The notes below the pieces were generated by a model. It did not search any database. It saw only the letters and a program-made list of their open reading frames with translations, and was not told the DNA's origin. From Deltaproteobacteria bacterium (GTDB lineage Bacteria > Myxococcota_A > UBA796 > UBA9615), in NCBI GenBank assembly GCA_023954745.1, contig JAGSHC010000011.1, positions 1 through 54,064 on the forward strand: 54,064 nt of DNA. Direction: 5' to 3'. Positions 14,658-24,511 of the stretch are shown here, piece by piece. Position numbers and translations under genes: made by a program. How positions within the stretch are numbered: position 1 is the first letter of the stretch; every line of letters begins with the position of its first letter.

Positions 14658-17600
14658 ATGAGCGAGCCGACCGGCAGCAGGTCGATCTACGAGGTGCTCG
14701 TGCAGCGCCCGGTGGCCACGATCATGGGCTTCCTCGCCGCGGTGGTGTTCGGCTTCGTCAGCTACCAGAGCCTGCCCCTCAACCTCATGCCGGACCTGGA
14801 CTACCCGACCCTCACGGTGCGCACCGAGTACCCGGGCGCTGCGCCGGGCGAGGTCGAGAGCCAGGTCTCACGCCCCATCGAGGAGTCGCTGTCGACGGTC
14901 CCCGGCCTTGCCTCGCTGGAGAGCATCTCCCGCGCCGGGATGTCCGACGTCATCCTCGAGTTCGACTGGGACTCGGACATGACCGACCTGTCCCAGGCGG
15001 TTCGCGAGCGCCTGGCCTTGCTGAACCTCGGCGAAGAGGTCGGGCGCCCCCTCGTCCTTCGCTACGACCCCGAACTGGACCCCATGCTGCGTATCGCTGT
15101 GGGGGGCAAGGGAGACGACGTCTCGGATCTCGTCGCGCTCCGGCGCCTCGCGGAGGAGGAGATCAAGCGAGCTGTCGAGACCCTCCCAGGAGTGGCCGCA
15201 GTGAAGGTTCTGGGCGGGCTGGAGCGCGAAGTCACCGTCGAGGTGAACGAGGGCATGCTCGCCGCCCGTGGCTTCACGGTCGAGCAGCTGGCGAGTCGCC
15301 TCCAGCAGGAGAACATCAACCTCGCTGGCGGCTCCCTCCTCGAAGGCCAGACCGAGTACCTGATTCGCACGCTGAACGAGTTCAAGGCCGCCGATGAGAT
15401 CGAGAGTCTCTACATGTTCGGCGACGGCGGCCGGTCGGTGCGCATCGGTGAGGTCGCGGACGTCATCGAGCGCACGAAGGAGCGAGAGGTCGTGGGCCGC
15501 CTCGGCGGCGCCGAAGCGGTGGAGATCGCGGTCTTCCGCGAGGCCGACGCGAACATCGTCGAGGTCAGTGGACGGGTACAGGACGCGATCTTCGGTACCG
15601 ACGTCCAGAAGGCCTGGGTCGCGCAGCAGGCCGAAGAGAAGAAGAAGGCCGAGGAGGAGAAGAAGCGCGCCAGCGAGGGCGGCGACGACGAGTCCGCCGC
15701 GAAGGGCGCAAAGGCCAAGGGCAAGCGGGCCAAGAAGGGCAGCAAGGGCAAGGGCGACAAGTCGAAGAAGGGCAAGAAGCGGAAGAAGCGGCCCAGCAAG
15801 CGGAACCCCACCGGGGGAATGGGCGGCGGACGCGGCGGCGACAAGGCGTTCCTCGCCAAGCAGATGACCGCGTATCTCGCCCACGACCTGCCCGAGGGCA
15901 CCGAGCTCAACGTGGTCTCCGACCAGGCCCGGTTCATCGAGTCGGCGATCAACGACGTGAGGAGCACGGCCCTGTTCGGCGCCTTCCTCGCGATCATCGT
16001 GCTCTTCGTGTTCCTGCGCCACGGGTGGTCGACCTTCCTGGTCGGCGTGGCCATTCCCATCTCCGTCATCGTGACTTTCGCGCCCATGTACCTCTTCGGG
16101 GTCTCGCTCAACCTCATGTCCCTCGGCGGCATGGCCCTGTGCATCGGCATGTTGGTGGACAACTCCATCGTCGTGCTGGAGTCGGTGGTGCGTTGCCAGG
16201 AAGAGGGAGATCCCCCGCTCCAAGCAGCCATCCGAGGCGCGTCGGAGGTCGCAGGGGCCGTGCTCGCCTCGACTCTCACCACCGTCGCGGTCTTCTTCCC
16301 CATCGCGTTCGTGAGCGGCGTCGCCGGCCAGCTCTTCGGTCACCTCGCCCTGACCGTGGTGTTCGGGCTGCTGGCCTCGCTCGCAGTCGCGCTCTTCCTC
16401 GTCCCCGTCCTGGCCGCCCTCCCAGCGAAGATCAACATCAGCCGAGGTGGGGAAGGCGCCGCCACCGCGCCGGGGGCAGGGGTTCGCTTCCAGCCAGACC
16501 CACGCGCCTTCTTCGTCGGCATTCGCGACGACTTCCGAGGCATCCCTCAGATTCTCCGCGGGGGCCGCTGGTGGGGAAAGCCGGCGCGCTTGCTCGGCGT
16601 GCTGTTCGTGGTCGCCCTCGCCCTCGTGCGTTTCTTCATCTTGCTCCCTGTCGTCGCGGTGATTTGGGTCGTATTCAAGGTGGCTCGGGGCATCTCCACC
16701 GTGCTCGGCACCGTCGTGGGCCCTCTGCTGCGACGTCGAGATCCCGACAAGCTCGGGTTCTTCGACCGCGCCTTCGCTTCCTTCGGCGCGACCTACGCAA
16801 GGGCTCTGAGGGGGGCTCTGCGCCGGCCCTCCTTCGTGCTCATCCCGTCGGTTCTGCTCCTCATCGGCGCGCTCCGGGTGGGCGGCACCATCGGCAGTGA
16901 GCTCCTCCCCGAAGTCCACCAGGGCGTCTTTCTCGCTCGGGTCGCCCTCCCGGTCGGAAGTCCCCTCGACCGCACACTCGACCTCGTGACTCGCCTCGAG
17001 AAGGGCATCGCTCGAGTGGACGGAGTGCAGTCGGTCTACACCTCAGCCGGCGCCGAGCAGGACCTGGGCAGCTCATCGGATCGTGGCTCGAACACGGCCG
17101 AGATGACCGTTCGGCTGGACCCCTCGGACGACCCCGAGGCCACGGAGGAGCGCGTTCGCGAGGACGTGCGGACCTACATCGAGTCCGAGTTCGATGGCGT
17201 CGAGCTGGAGCTCACCGCTCCCACGCTCTTCTCCCTCCGCACCCCGCTGGAGGTGGAGGTCCGGGGGAACGATCTCGATGCGATGCGGACGGCCGCGGAC
17301 GCCGCCGTGGTCACTCTGACCGACCTCCCTGGGCTGCGTGACGTGCGGAGCAACCTGCAGGCGGGCTACCCGGAGATCCAGATCCGCTACGACCGGGAGC
17401 GCCTGTCCCGCTACGGATTGGACGTCGGAACAGTGGCCCGCGCGGTGCGGAACAAGGTGCAGGGCAACGTCGCCACGTTCCTTCGCGGGGGGACCAAGAA
17501 GACGGACATCCGCGTCATCCTCCGGGAGGACGACCGGCAAACCACCGACGATCTGGCGGCCCTCAACGTGAACCCCGCCGGAGTTCCCGCCATCCGACTC

Positions 17601-18326
17601 GACTCGGTCGCCGACCTGATTCGCGCCACGGGCCCTTCGGAGATCCGCCGCTCCGATCAGGAGCGCGCCGCCCTCATCGGCGCCGACCTCATCGGCTTCG
17701 ATCTCGGGTCGGCAGCGCTCGACGTCGAGAAGGCTCTCCGCAAGGTCCCCACCGAGCGCGACGTGCGCTTCGAGGTCGGGGGCCAGAGTCGCGAGATGGA
17801 GGAGTCCCTCGGCTCGCTCCAGTTCGCCCTGCTCCTCGCTGTGTTCCTCGTCTACATCATCATGGCGAGTCAGTTCGAGTCGGTGGTGCAGCCCCTCGTC
17901 ATCCTCTTCGCGCTGCCTCTGGCGATCATCGGCGTGGTGCCGGCCCTCATGGTGATGGACGTCGCCGTCTCGGTCATCGTGCTCATCGGTGGGATCGTCC
18001 TCGCCGGCGTGGTGGTGAACAACGCGATCGTGCTCGTGGACTACGCCAACCACCTCAGACAAGGAGGCATGTCCACCACCGATGCTGTGGTCCAGGCGGG
18101 CCGGGTGCGCCTGCGTCCCATCATCATCAGCACGCTGACCACGGTGCTCGGCCTGATGCCCATGGTCGTTGGCATGGGAGAAGGCAGCGAGATTCGCCGT
18201 CCTCTGGCACTCACCATCATCGCGGGGCTCTCCAGCTCGACGCTGCTCACCCTCGGTGTCATCCCCGTGCTCTACCACCTCGTGCTCCGCGGGGGCCGCT
18301 CCGACACAGACGACGGGGTCCCATGA
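14658..18326 (+). CDS. RND efflux pump with Lys-rich periplasmic insert
   Basis: This 1222-residue RND transporter is longer than the usual ~1040. TM1 is preceded by SIYEVLVQRPVATIMGF; TM4 carries the proton-relay Asp (CIGMLVDNSIVVLESV); the second half has IGGIVLAGVVVNNAIVLVDY. Two additions explain the length. Residues ~324-395, in the first periplasmic domain just before TM2, are a Lys/Glu then Lys/Arg/Gly-rich low-complexity tract. The loop between TM6 and TM7 (~590-710) contains two extra hydrophobic helices (RLLGVLFVVALALVRFFILLPVVAVIWVV). The start is ATG 14658; upstream frame overlaps the fusion phosphatase. The stop overlaps the next pump gene (ATGA). Substrate is unknown. Confidence 0.9.
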   Translation: MSEPTGSRSIYEVLVQRPVATIMGFLAAVVFGFVSYQSLPLNLMPDLDYPTLTVRTEYPGAAPGEVESQVSRPIEESLSTVPGLASLESISRAGMSDVILEFDWDSDMTDLSQAVRERLALLNLGEEVGRPLVLRYDPELDPMLRIAVGGKGDDVSDLVALRRLAEEEIKRAVETLPGVAAVKVLGGLEREVTVEVNEGMLAARGFTVEQLASRLQQENINLAGGSLLEGQTEYLIRTLNEFKAADEIESLYMFGDGGRSVRIGEVADVIERTKEREVVGRLGGAEAVEIAVFREADANIVEVSGRVQDAIFGTDVQKAWVAQQAEEKKKAEEEKKRASEGGDDESAAKGAKAKGKRAKKGSKGKGDKSKKGKKRKKRPSKRNPTGGMGGGRGGDKAFLAKQMTAYLAHDLPEGTELNVVSDQARFIESAINDVRSTALFGAFLAIIVLFVFLRHGWSTFLVGVAIPISVIVTFAPMYLFGVSLNLMSLGGMALCIGMLVDNSIVVLESVVRCQEEGDPPLQAAIRGASEVAGAVLASTLTTVAVFFPIAFVSGVAGQLFGHLALTVVFGLLASLAVALFLVPVLAALPAKINISRGGEGAATAPGAGVRFQPDPRAFFVGIRDDFRGIPQILRGGRWWGKPARLLGVLFVVALALVRFFILLPVVAVIWVVFKVARGISTVLGTVVGPLLRRRDPDKLGFFDRAFASFGATYARALRGALRRPSFVLIPSVLLLIGALRVGGTIGSELLPEVHQGVFLARVALPVGSPLDRTLDLVTRLEKGIARVDGVQSVYTSAGAEQDLGSSSDRGSNTAEMTVRLDPSDDPEATEERVREDVRTYIESEFDGVELELTAPTLFSLRTPLEVEVRGNDLDAMRTAADAAVVTLTDLPGLRDVRSNLQAGYPEIQIRYDRERLSRYGLDVGTVARAVRNKVQGNVATFLRGGTKKTDIRVILREDDRQTTDDLAALNVNPAGVPAIRLDSVADLIRATGPSEIRRSDQERAALIGADLIGFDLGSAALDVEKALRKVPTERDVRFEVGGQSREMEESLGSLQFALLLAVFLVYIIMASQFESVVQPLVILFALPLAIIGVVPALMVMDVAVSVIVLIGGIVLAGVVVNNAIVLVDYANHLRQGGMSTTDAVVQAGRVRLRPIIISTLTTVLGLMPMVVGMGEGSEIRRPLALTIIAGLSSSTLLTLGVIPVLYHLVLRGGRSDTDDGVP

Positions 18327-21300
18327 GGGGCTCCTCCATCGCATCCATCGCCCTGCGCCGCCCCGTCACGGTGAGCATGGGGCTGCTCGCGCTCCTCGTG
18401 CTCGGGGCCATCTCCTACGCGCGCATCCCGGTGCAGCTGATGCCGACGGGCTACGACTTCCCGTTCATCTGGATGTGGGCGCCGTACCGCAACGCATCCC
18501 CCCAGGAGGTAGAGCGGCAGATCGTGCAGCCCGTGGAAGACGCGCTCGGGACGATGCCGGGGCTGCGTCGCGTGGAGTCCAGGGCCGGCTCGGACTACGC
18601 CAACTGGCGCATGGAGTTTGCGCAGGACACGTCCATGGACGAGGCGTGGTCCAACCTCGTCGACCGCATGGAACGCACCATGCCGGAGCTCCCCGAGGAC
18701 TTTGAGCAGTACTACATCTGGAAGTACAACCCCGAGGACGACCCCATCATGTGGATGGCGGTCTCGTTGCCCGACGACGAGCAAGACCCCGCCTACGTCG
18801 TCGAGACGCGCATCGTCAAAGCCCTGGAGCGTGTCCCGGGGGTGGCGCGGGTGGAGTTCAACGGGGCGGCGCGGGCCCGGATCTACATCGACTTCAACCG
18901 CGAGGAGGTCGACCGGCACAACGTCTCGCTGTACCAGGTCATGAACCAGCTCCAGGCCGACAACTTCACGATGCCCTCGGGCGACGTGACGGCCAACGGC
19001 TCCACCGTGCTCGTGCGCTCCATCGCCACCTTCGACGAGGTGGAGACCATCCGGAAGCTGCCCATAGGCAAAGGCCTGGTCCTCGACGACATCGCCGAGG
19101 TCATCCACGCGCGACCGCTCGACACCACAGTGCATCGCGTCAACGGCCTCGAAGCCGCTGCGATGGACATCTACAAGGAGTCTGGGGCGAACACGCTCGA
19201 GGTCACCCAGGCCTTGGGAGAGACCCTCGATGCCCTCGGGGAGCAGCCAGAGCTGGCGGGCTTCCAGTTCCACCGGTTCTTCGACCAGGGGGAGCTGATC
19301 CAGGAGAGCATCGACAACCTGCGAAACACCGCCGTCCAGGGCGGCTTTCTCGCGGTGTTCGTGCTGTTCCTCTTCCTGCGGAGGACCCGGATCACCCTGC
19401 TCATCGCCGCGACGATCCCGATGTCGATGCTGATGACGCTGGTGTTGATGTACGCCCAGGGCGAGACCATCAACCTCCTCTCGATGATGGGGATGATGCT
19501 GAGCGTCGGCATGGTGGTCGACAACAGCATCGTGGTGGTGGAGTCGATCTACAGCCGGCGCGAGCGGGGGGACCCTCCGCTGAGGGCCGCCCTCGAGGGA
19601 ACCGCAGAGGTCTCCCTCGCCATCCTGGCCGGCACGCTGACCACGATCGTGGTGTTCCTCCCCCTGATCACCATGAGCGACGATGCGCGGTTCAGCTTCT
19701 TCATGGGACGCCTCGGCATGCCCGTGTGCTTCGCCCTGCTCAGCTCGCTGGTGGTCGCCCTGGTGGTGGTCCCGCTGGCGACCACGGTGGTCGCAGGGGG
19801 AGAGCCCGCTCCGCCGTCGCGCCCCATTCTGTGGCTGACCCGCAGCTACGAGCGCACACTGGACGTCCTCCTGCGGCGGCGCGCTGACGCCGTGATCATC
19901 TCCCTCCTGCTCATGGGCTCCGGAGCCTGGGCGGCAGACAACCTCGGCCGCGCCGACGAAGTCTCCGGCGGCATGGTGGACGTGGTCGTGCGCATGGGCT
20001 TCCCCGCGAGCTTCAGCACCGCCGAGATGGACGAGGCCCTTACGGAGGTGGAGGACCTGCTCCTCAGCCACAGCGAGGACTGGAACATCAAGGCAGTACG
20101 AACGCGGCGCTGGCGCGGCTCCACCCGGGGCTTTGTCATGGCGTTCCTCAACAAGCGGGAGTCGGAGGACCTCACCAAGGAGGACATCGCGAAGGTTCTC
20201 GAGGAGGAACTGCCGGAGATCCCCGGGGTCAAGGTGGGCCTGGGTTGGGGGGGCGGAGGCCGCGGCGGGGGCGGGAACGAGCTCAACATCTCGCTCAACG
20301 GCCCCGACTCGGAGAAGCTCGTGGAGTTGGCCGAAGGGATCGCCGACCGGCTGCGCGGTGTGCAGGGAGTGATCGACGTGGAGCCGGAGTTGGATGAACG
20401 CGGGACGGATGAGCTGGTCCTGCGCGTCGACCGCACCCGGGCGGCGCGGTACGGCGTGGACCCTTCCGTGCTCGCGCGCTCCGTCGCGTTCGGGTTCCGC
20501 GGAGGGACCCTCAGGCCGGTGCACATCGCGGGACGAGACGTCCCCGTGCAGACAGGGTTCCGGTTGCAGGACCGCGCGGACATCGAGCGCCTGGACGCCT
20601 TCTCTGTGTGGTCGCCCACCGGCCCCGTCGCTCTCTCGACCGTCGCCGACAAGAGCTTCAAGAAGGGCTATGGCCAAATCCGCCGGGTGAATCGGCGTAC
20701 GTCGCTCAAGGTGAAGGTCCTGCTGGAGGGCGAGGACATGATGGCCGCCCGCGGGAAGATCAGCAGCGCCCTCTCCAAGGTAGAGCTCCCGCGCGGCTAC
20801 ACGTGGAACACCGGACGTCGCTTCGAGCAGATGGCGGAGCAAGACCGGGCCCGCAACCTCGCCATGCTTCTGTCCATCGCCTACGTCTTCCTGCTGATGG
20901 GCATGCTGTTCGAGAGCTTCTGGCTCCCCATGAGCGTGCTGCTCTCCATCCCGTTCGCGTTCTTCGGCGTGTACTGGATGCTCTACGTCACAGGGACGAC
21001 GTTCGAAATGATGGCTGGGATCGGCCTCGTCATCCTCGTCGGCATCGTCGTGAACAACGCCATCGTGTTGGTGGACCGCGTACAGCAACATCGCGACAAC
21101 GGCCTGACACGCAACGAGGCCATCCTCGCCGGCGGTCGGGACCGGATCCGGCCCATCTTGATGACCGCCGCCACGACGATCGTGGGGCTGCTCCCCATGG
21201 CCCTCGGGAAGTCCGGCCTCGTGGGAATCCCCTACTACCCGCTGGGACGCGCCGTCATCGGCGGGCTGCTCGCATCGACCCTGCTGAGCCTGCTCCTGGT

Positions 21301-21397
21301 GCCGCTGTTCTACACATTCCTCGACGACCTCAAGGGCCTGCTCCTCCGCCTCATGGGCTGGAGAGCGAAGCCTCTCCCCGGAGAGCAGACCGCATGA
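18323..21397 (+). CDS. RND efflux pump, second subunit
   Basis: This 1024-residue protein is a complete RND pump of the usual length: TM1 at about residues 12-33, PN/PC periplasmic domains, TM2 entry TAVQGGFLAVFVLFLFLR, TM4 LSVGMVVDNSIVVVESI with the relay Asp, and the second repeat with LVGIVVNNAIVLVDRV. A Gly-rich loop (GWGGGGRGGGGNE) occurs in the second periplasmic domain. Tandem placement with another full RND gene, coupled by ATGA, resembles mdtBC, where two different RND proteins form one heterotrimer. That is an analogy rather than proof. It is followed by an ATGA-coupled outer-membrane factor. Confidence 0.93.
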   Translation: MRGSSIASIALRRPVTVSMGLLALLVLGAISYARIPVQLMPTGYDFPFIWMWAPYRNASPQEVERQIVQPVEDALGTMPGLRRVESRAGSDYANWRMEFAQDTSMDEAWSNLVDRMERTMPELPEDFEQYYIWKYNPEDDPIMWMAVSLPDDEQDPAYVVETRIVKALERVPGVARVEFNGAARARIYIDFNREEVDRHNVSLYQVMNQLQADNFTMPSGDVTANGSTVLVRSIATFDEVETIRKLPIGKGLVLDDIAEVIHARPLDTTVHRVNGLEAAAMDIYKESGANTLEVTQALGETLDALGEQPELAGFQFHRFFDQGELIQESIDNLRNTAVQGGFLAVFVLFLFLRRTRITLLIAATIPMSMLMTLVLMYAQGETINLLSMMGMMLSVGMVVDNSIVVVESIYSRRERGDPPLRAALEGTAEVSLAILAGTLTTIVVFLPLITMSDDARFSFFMGRLGMPVCFALLSSLVVALVVVPLATTVVAGGEPAPPSRPILWLTRSYERTLDVLLRRRADAVIISLLLMGSGAWAADNLGRADEVSGGMVDVVVRMGFPASFSTAEMDEALTEVEDLLLSHSEDWNIKAVRTRRWRGSTRGFVMAFLNKRESEDLTKEDIAKVLEEELPEIPGVKVGLGWGGGGRGGGGNELNISLNGPDSEKLVELAEGIADRLRGVQGVIDVEPELDERGTDELVLRVDRTRAARYGVDPSVLARSVAFGFRGGTLRPVHIAGRDVPVQTGFRLQDRADIERLDAFSVWSPTGPVALSTVADKSFKKGYGQIRRVNRRTSLKVKVLLEGEDMMAARGKISSALSKVELPRGYTWNTGRRFEQMAEQDRARNLAMLLSIAYVFLLMGMLFESFWLPMSVLLSIPFAFFGVYWMLYVTGTTFEMMAGIGLVILVGIVVNNAIVLVDRVQQHRDNGLTRNEAILAGGRDRIRPILMTAATTIVGLLPMALGKSGLVGIPYYPLGRAVIGGLLASTLLSLLLVPLFYTFLDDLKGLLLRLMGWRAKPLPGEQTA

Positions 21398-22974
21398 CCC
21401 TGCTTCGTAGCCTCCTGCTCGCCACGATCACCGCCCTCGCCGTTCCTGAGGGGGCCTCCGCGCAGTCCGCTTCTGCCTCCTCGGAGCAGCTGCAGGCGGC
21501 GCTGGCCCGCTCCGGTGAGCGCACCCCCACGCCACTCACGATGGAGGACGCGCTCCAGAGGGCCCTTCGCGACAACCTCGGACTCCTGGCGAAGGTGCGG
21601 GAGCTCGAAGCTGCGAGCTTCCGAGCCAAGGCGGCCATCGCGCCGTTCATCCCCGTCCTGAAGGCCGGGTTCAACGTCACCCCGGACCGCCGGCGAAACT
21701 TCAGCAACGACTGGCAGCGCTGGTTCGTCCTGGGCGGCACGTCGGGCGGATACGACGTCGGTCTCGCCTTCGCCACACCTGTCGGGACGGCGTTCACTGC
21801 CAACTGGAACCAGGGGCTCAGCGACTTTGCCCTCGCCTGGGAGCTCGAAGATGGCGACATCTTCGAATCGGTCCTGCCGGACCAGGAGTTCAAGACCCGC
21901 TCAGCGAATCTCTCCTTCGGGCTGAACCAGTCTCTGCTGCGTGGGATCTCGCCGGTGCACCACCTGAGCGGCCTGTGGCAAGCCGAGCTTGCGGTGGACA
22001 GCGCCGACATCCAGCAGGAGAAGGAGATGACTACAGTCATCGGCGATCTCCTCAAGTCCTACTGGGACCTCGTTGCTGCGCGCGAGAACCTCACCATCGC
22101 CACCCAGAGCCGCGACCTCGCCGAGCAACAGCGTGAGGTGACGCAGGCCCGGATCGCGGCCGGCGACCTCGCGCCCATCGAACTGCTCAGGATTGATGAG
22201 ACGGCCGCCACCCGCAGCTCGGAGGTGCTCGACGCCGAGCGGGGCGTCGAGGAGGCGGATGGCCGGCTGAAGATGGTGCTCGGCGTCTCCCTTGGCGACG
22301 ACCTGGCCTATGCGCAGCTCGTCCCGACGGACGGAGTGAGCATGGCGCTCCCGGCGCGTACCCGCGAGGGCTCACTACGCATCGCGCTGGACCAGAACCC
22401 GGACCTGCGCCTCGCGAAGACCAACCTCGAGAGCAAGAACATCCAGTGGACGGCGGACAAGCATCGTCAGCTGCCCACCCTCGACTTCAACGCATCGCTG
22501 GGGCTCAACGGCAGCGGCAACACCGACGAGGAGGTCTTCCGTGACCTTGGCGCCGCGACGTTCCCCAACGCCACCGTCGGCCTGCAGTTGACCATGCCCA
22601 TCCCCGATGTGGCCTCCCTGCATCAAGCGCGGGCGACGGGCGCGGACGTCGAGGCGGCGCTGCTCCAGCTCCAGCAGTCTGAGCGCGAGGTCCTCTCGGG
22701 GATCGAGGCGGCGCTGCTCTCCATTCGGTCATTCGACAAGCAGGTGGAGGTGGCAGGAGTCAGGATCGAGCTCGCGGCGCGCCAGGCCGAGGCCGCCGAG
22801 GCGACGTACGCGGTCGGCCGAAACACGCTGCGGGACGTGCTGGAAGCGCAGCAAGCGCTGAAGTCGGCGCAACAGGCCAAGATCGCAGCCGAGGTGCAGG
22901 CGCTGAAGGCCCGGGTGGATCTCGAAGTCCTCCGCGGGTCCCTCGTGGACACCCTCGGAGTCGAGCTTCAGTAG
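21394..22974 (+). CDS. TolC-family outer-membrane efflux protein
   Basis: This 526-residue protein has a Sec signal peptide (MTLLRSLLLATITALAVPEGASAQ) and two TolC/OEP repeats. The first begins at LTMEDALQRALRDNLGLLAKVRELEAA. The second begins at REGSLRIALDQNPDLRLAKTNLESKNIQW and ends with ATYAVGRNTLRDVLEAQQALKSAQ, the typical helical tunnel segments. It forms the trimeric exit duct across outer membrane and periplasm. The start codon overlaps the stop of the second RND pump (ATGA); the longer frame extending back to 20608 is antisense-like sequence inside that pump. It completes an adaptor, pump, pump, channel set in one direction. Confidence 0.93.
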   Translation: MTLLRSLLLATITALAVPEGASAQSASASSEQLQAALARSGERTPTPLTMEDALQRALRDNLGLLAKVRELEAASFRAKAAIAPFIPVLKAGFNVTPDRRRNFSNDWQRWFVLGGTSGGYDVGLAFATPVGTAFTANWNQGLSDFALAWELEDGDIFESVLPDQEFKTRSANLSFGLNQSLLRGISPVHHLSGLWQAELAVDSADIQQEKEMTTVIGDLLKSYWDLVAARENLTIATQSRDLAEQQREVTQARIAAGDLAPIELLRIDETAATRSSEVLDAERGVEEADGRLKMVLGVSLGDDLAYAQLVPTDGVSMALPARTREGSLRIALDQNPDLRLAKTNLESKNIQWTADKHRQLPTLDFNASLGLNGSGNTDEEVFRDLGAATFPNATVGLQLTMPIPDVASLHQARATGADVEAALLQLQQSEREVLSGIEAALLSIRSFDKQVEVAGVRIELAARQAEAAEATYAVGRNTLRDVLEAQQALKSAQQAKIAAEVQALKARVDLEVLRGSLVDTLGVELQ

Positions 22975-23031
22975 AGCCCCGTGGGCGTTTCCCGGGCATT
23001 TGGACGGGGTGCGTCTCGACCCCTCGGAAGG

Positions 23032-23037
23032 TAGAAT
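23032..23037 (+). promoter_or_regulatory. -10 box abutting the zinc-ribbon/YbjQ gene (leaderless candidate)
   Basis: TAGAAT (5 of 6 matches) lies 8 nt before the GTG start at 23046, in the 71-nt gap after the TolC gene. No ribosome-binding site lies between. Confidence 0.35.
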
Positions 23038-23045
23038 GAGGCTTC

Positions 23046-24452
23046 GTGCGCACGATTGACTGCCCCAAGTGCTCCTCCAAAGTACCAATCCCCGTCGAAG
23101 ACGCCGACAGCCGCGGTCGTGTTCGATTGGTGTGCGATTCGTGCGGCGCCCGGGTGTTGGTCAAGGTGAATCCCCGGGACCTGAAGCTCAGCCCCACCAT
23201 CCCCCTGACCACGGCCAACCCCGACCTCGTCCCCGACAATCGGGAGTACTCGGGCATGTGGGGCGTTCTCGTGTACAAACTCGACCGCTCCGTGCAGGCC
23301 GCGTTCCGCCGCACCCTCCTGGCCATGCCGCGCTACCGGGGCAACCCGAACAAGCTGCACGACGCCACGGCGGAGCTCCCCTACGTATTCCACGGCCTCA
23401 AGCGCGGTGAGGGAACCTTCCTCGAAGAGGAGCTGAGCAGGCTCAAGTCGGGCTTCGAGAGCGGGCCGGAGGAGTGGCTCCTCGACGAGGCGATGATTCC
23501 GCGTCCGCGGGACCTGCGGGGTCCGAAGCCGAGCCTCGGAGGGGAGAACTCGGACATCGAGGTGCTCAGCGCCGTCCCGGGCAGCTCCTGGGAGATTCAC
23601 TTCGACGGCGGTCGCCCCTCCCGTTCGGACCTGCAGGTCTCGAACGAGCTCGACCCCAGCCGCCCGAACGGGGGCTTCGGGACCCACCCCCCGCTGCGTC
23701 CGATTCAACGGCTCATGCAGTCGCAGGACGAAGCCCGGCTCACGACACCGACCCCGCTGTCCGCGACCGCGCCACGTCGCTCCCCGCGCCCGGCGGGGTT
23801 CCCGTCGAAGGCCCCTGCGGCTCGTCCCCCGACACCTGCTCCGGCCGCACGCCCGCCAACTCCACAACCTCCGGCGGCCGTCGCGCCGACGCCCAGGCCT
23901 CCCACGGAGCCGGAGATGCGGCCTCTGGCCAGCAACGACGACCATCTCTGGGGAGAGTTCGCCGACGAGCTGTCCGACGGAGCCATCGCCGCCGTGCCTG
24001 GCAACCCCATGGCCGAAGCAGGGACGCTCGATCCCACAGACCTCTCCGCCATGGCGGATGCAGCGTCCCGAATCGCAGCCAAGAGCAAGGAAGAGGAGGG
24101 TCGTGCCCTCGCTCAGACCGCCTCGGTGGCCCCCGGCGATCAGTCCATGGCTGTGGAGATCGACGAGGACTACGACGATGCCTTCGCCATCGTCTCGATC
24201 AACGAACTGCCGGGGAAGAAGTTCCACATCGGAGCCCTGCACACGACCATCTCGGTTTCGGCCAACGAGCTAGACGTCGGCTCCCAGACCTCCGTCGACG
24301 TCGCCCTCGAGCAAGCGCACGGGATTCTGCAGCAACGCGCTCAGGAGCTGGGTGGAACCGGCATCGTCGGGCTACGAGTGACCCAGAGCGCGATCCCGAC
24401 CAAAGCCGGCTGGATGTTGATATTCGTCGTCTCCGGCACCGCCGTCGCCTGA
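23046..24452 (+). CDS. N-terminal zinc ribbon plus C-terminal YbjQ-like domain protein
   Basis: This 468-residue soluble protein opens with an MJ0042-like zinc ribbon: Cys6-x2-Cys9 and Cys30-x2-Cys33. An uncharacterised region follows, then a long Pro/Ala/Thr-rich linker (~215-300) and the C-terminal ~85 residues (VSINELPGKKFHIGAL ... GIVGLRVTQSAIPTKAGWMLIFVVSGTAV). The C-terminal block matches the YbjQ/UPF0145 heavy-metal-binding-like fold. The zinc ribbon-linker layout is common in myxobacterial regulatory or motility proteins of unknown function. No role can be assigned. It starts at GTG 23046 and stands alone after the efflux locus. Confidence 0.7.
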   Translation: MRTIDCPKCSSKVPIPVEDADSRGRVRLVCDSCGARVLVKVNPRDLKLSPTIPLTTANPDLVPDNREYSGMWGVLVYKLDRSVQAAFRRTLLAMPRYRGNPNKLHDATAELPYVFHGLKRGEGTFLEEELSRLKSGFESGPEEWLLDEAMIPRPRDLRGPKPSLGGENSDIEVLSAVPGSSWEIHFDGGRPSRSDLQVSNELDPSRPNGGFGTHPPLRPIQRLMQSQDEARLTTPTPLSATAPRRSPRPAGFPSKAPAARPPTPAPAARPPTPQPPAAVAPTPRPPTEPEMRPLASNDDHLWGEFADELSDGAIAAVPGNPMAEAGTLDPTDLSAMADAASRIAAKSKEEEGRALAQTASVAPGDQSMAVEIDEDYDDAFAIVSINELPGKKFHIGALHTTISVSANELDVGSQTSVDVALEQAHGILQQRAQELGGTGIVGLRVTQSAIPTKAGWMLIFVVSGTAVA

Positions 24453-24511
24453 TTGGGCGGGAGGGGGCGGAGTAACCGAGCCGCTGCCCCGGTTGCGTAC
24501 GGCTCCGAGAG

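Noticed and set aside
14868-16919. 683-codon antisense frame over the first RND pump
   Set aside because: Same reason: GC-driven shadow with no recognisable fold.
18272-21091. 939-codon open frame antisense to the second RND pump
   Set aside because: It lies wholly opposite a clear RND gene. High GC leaves long antisense frames open; its composition is His/Glu/Asp/Arg-rich with no domain.
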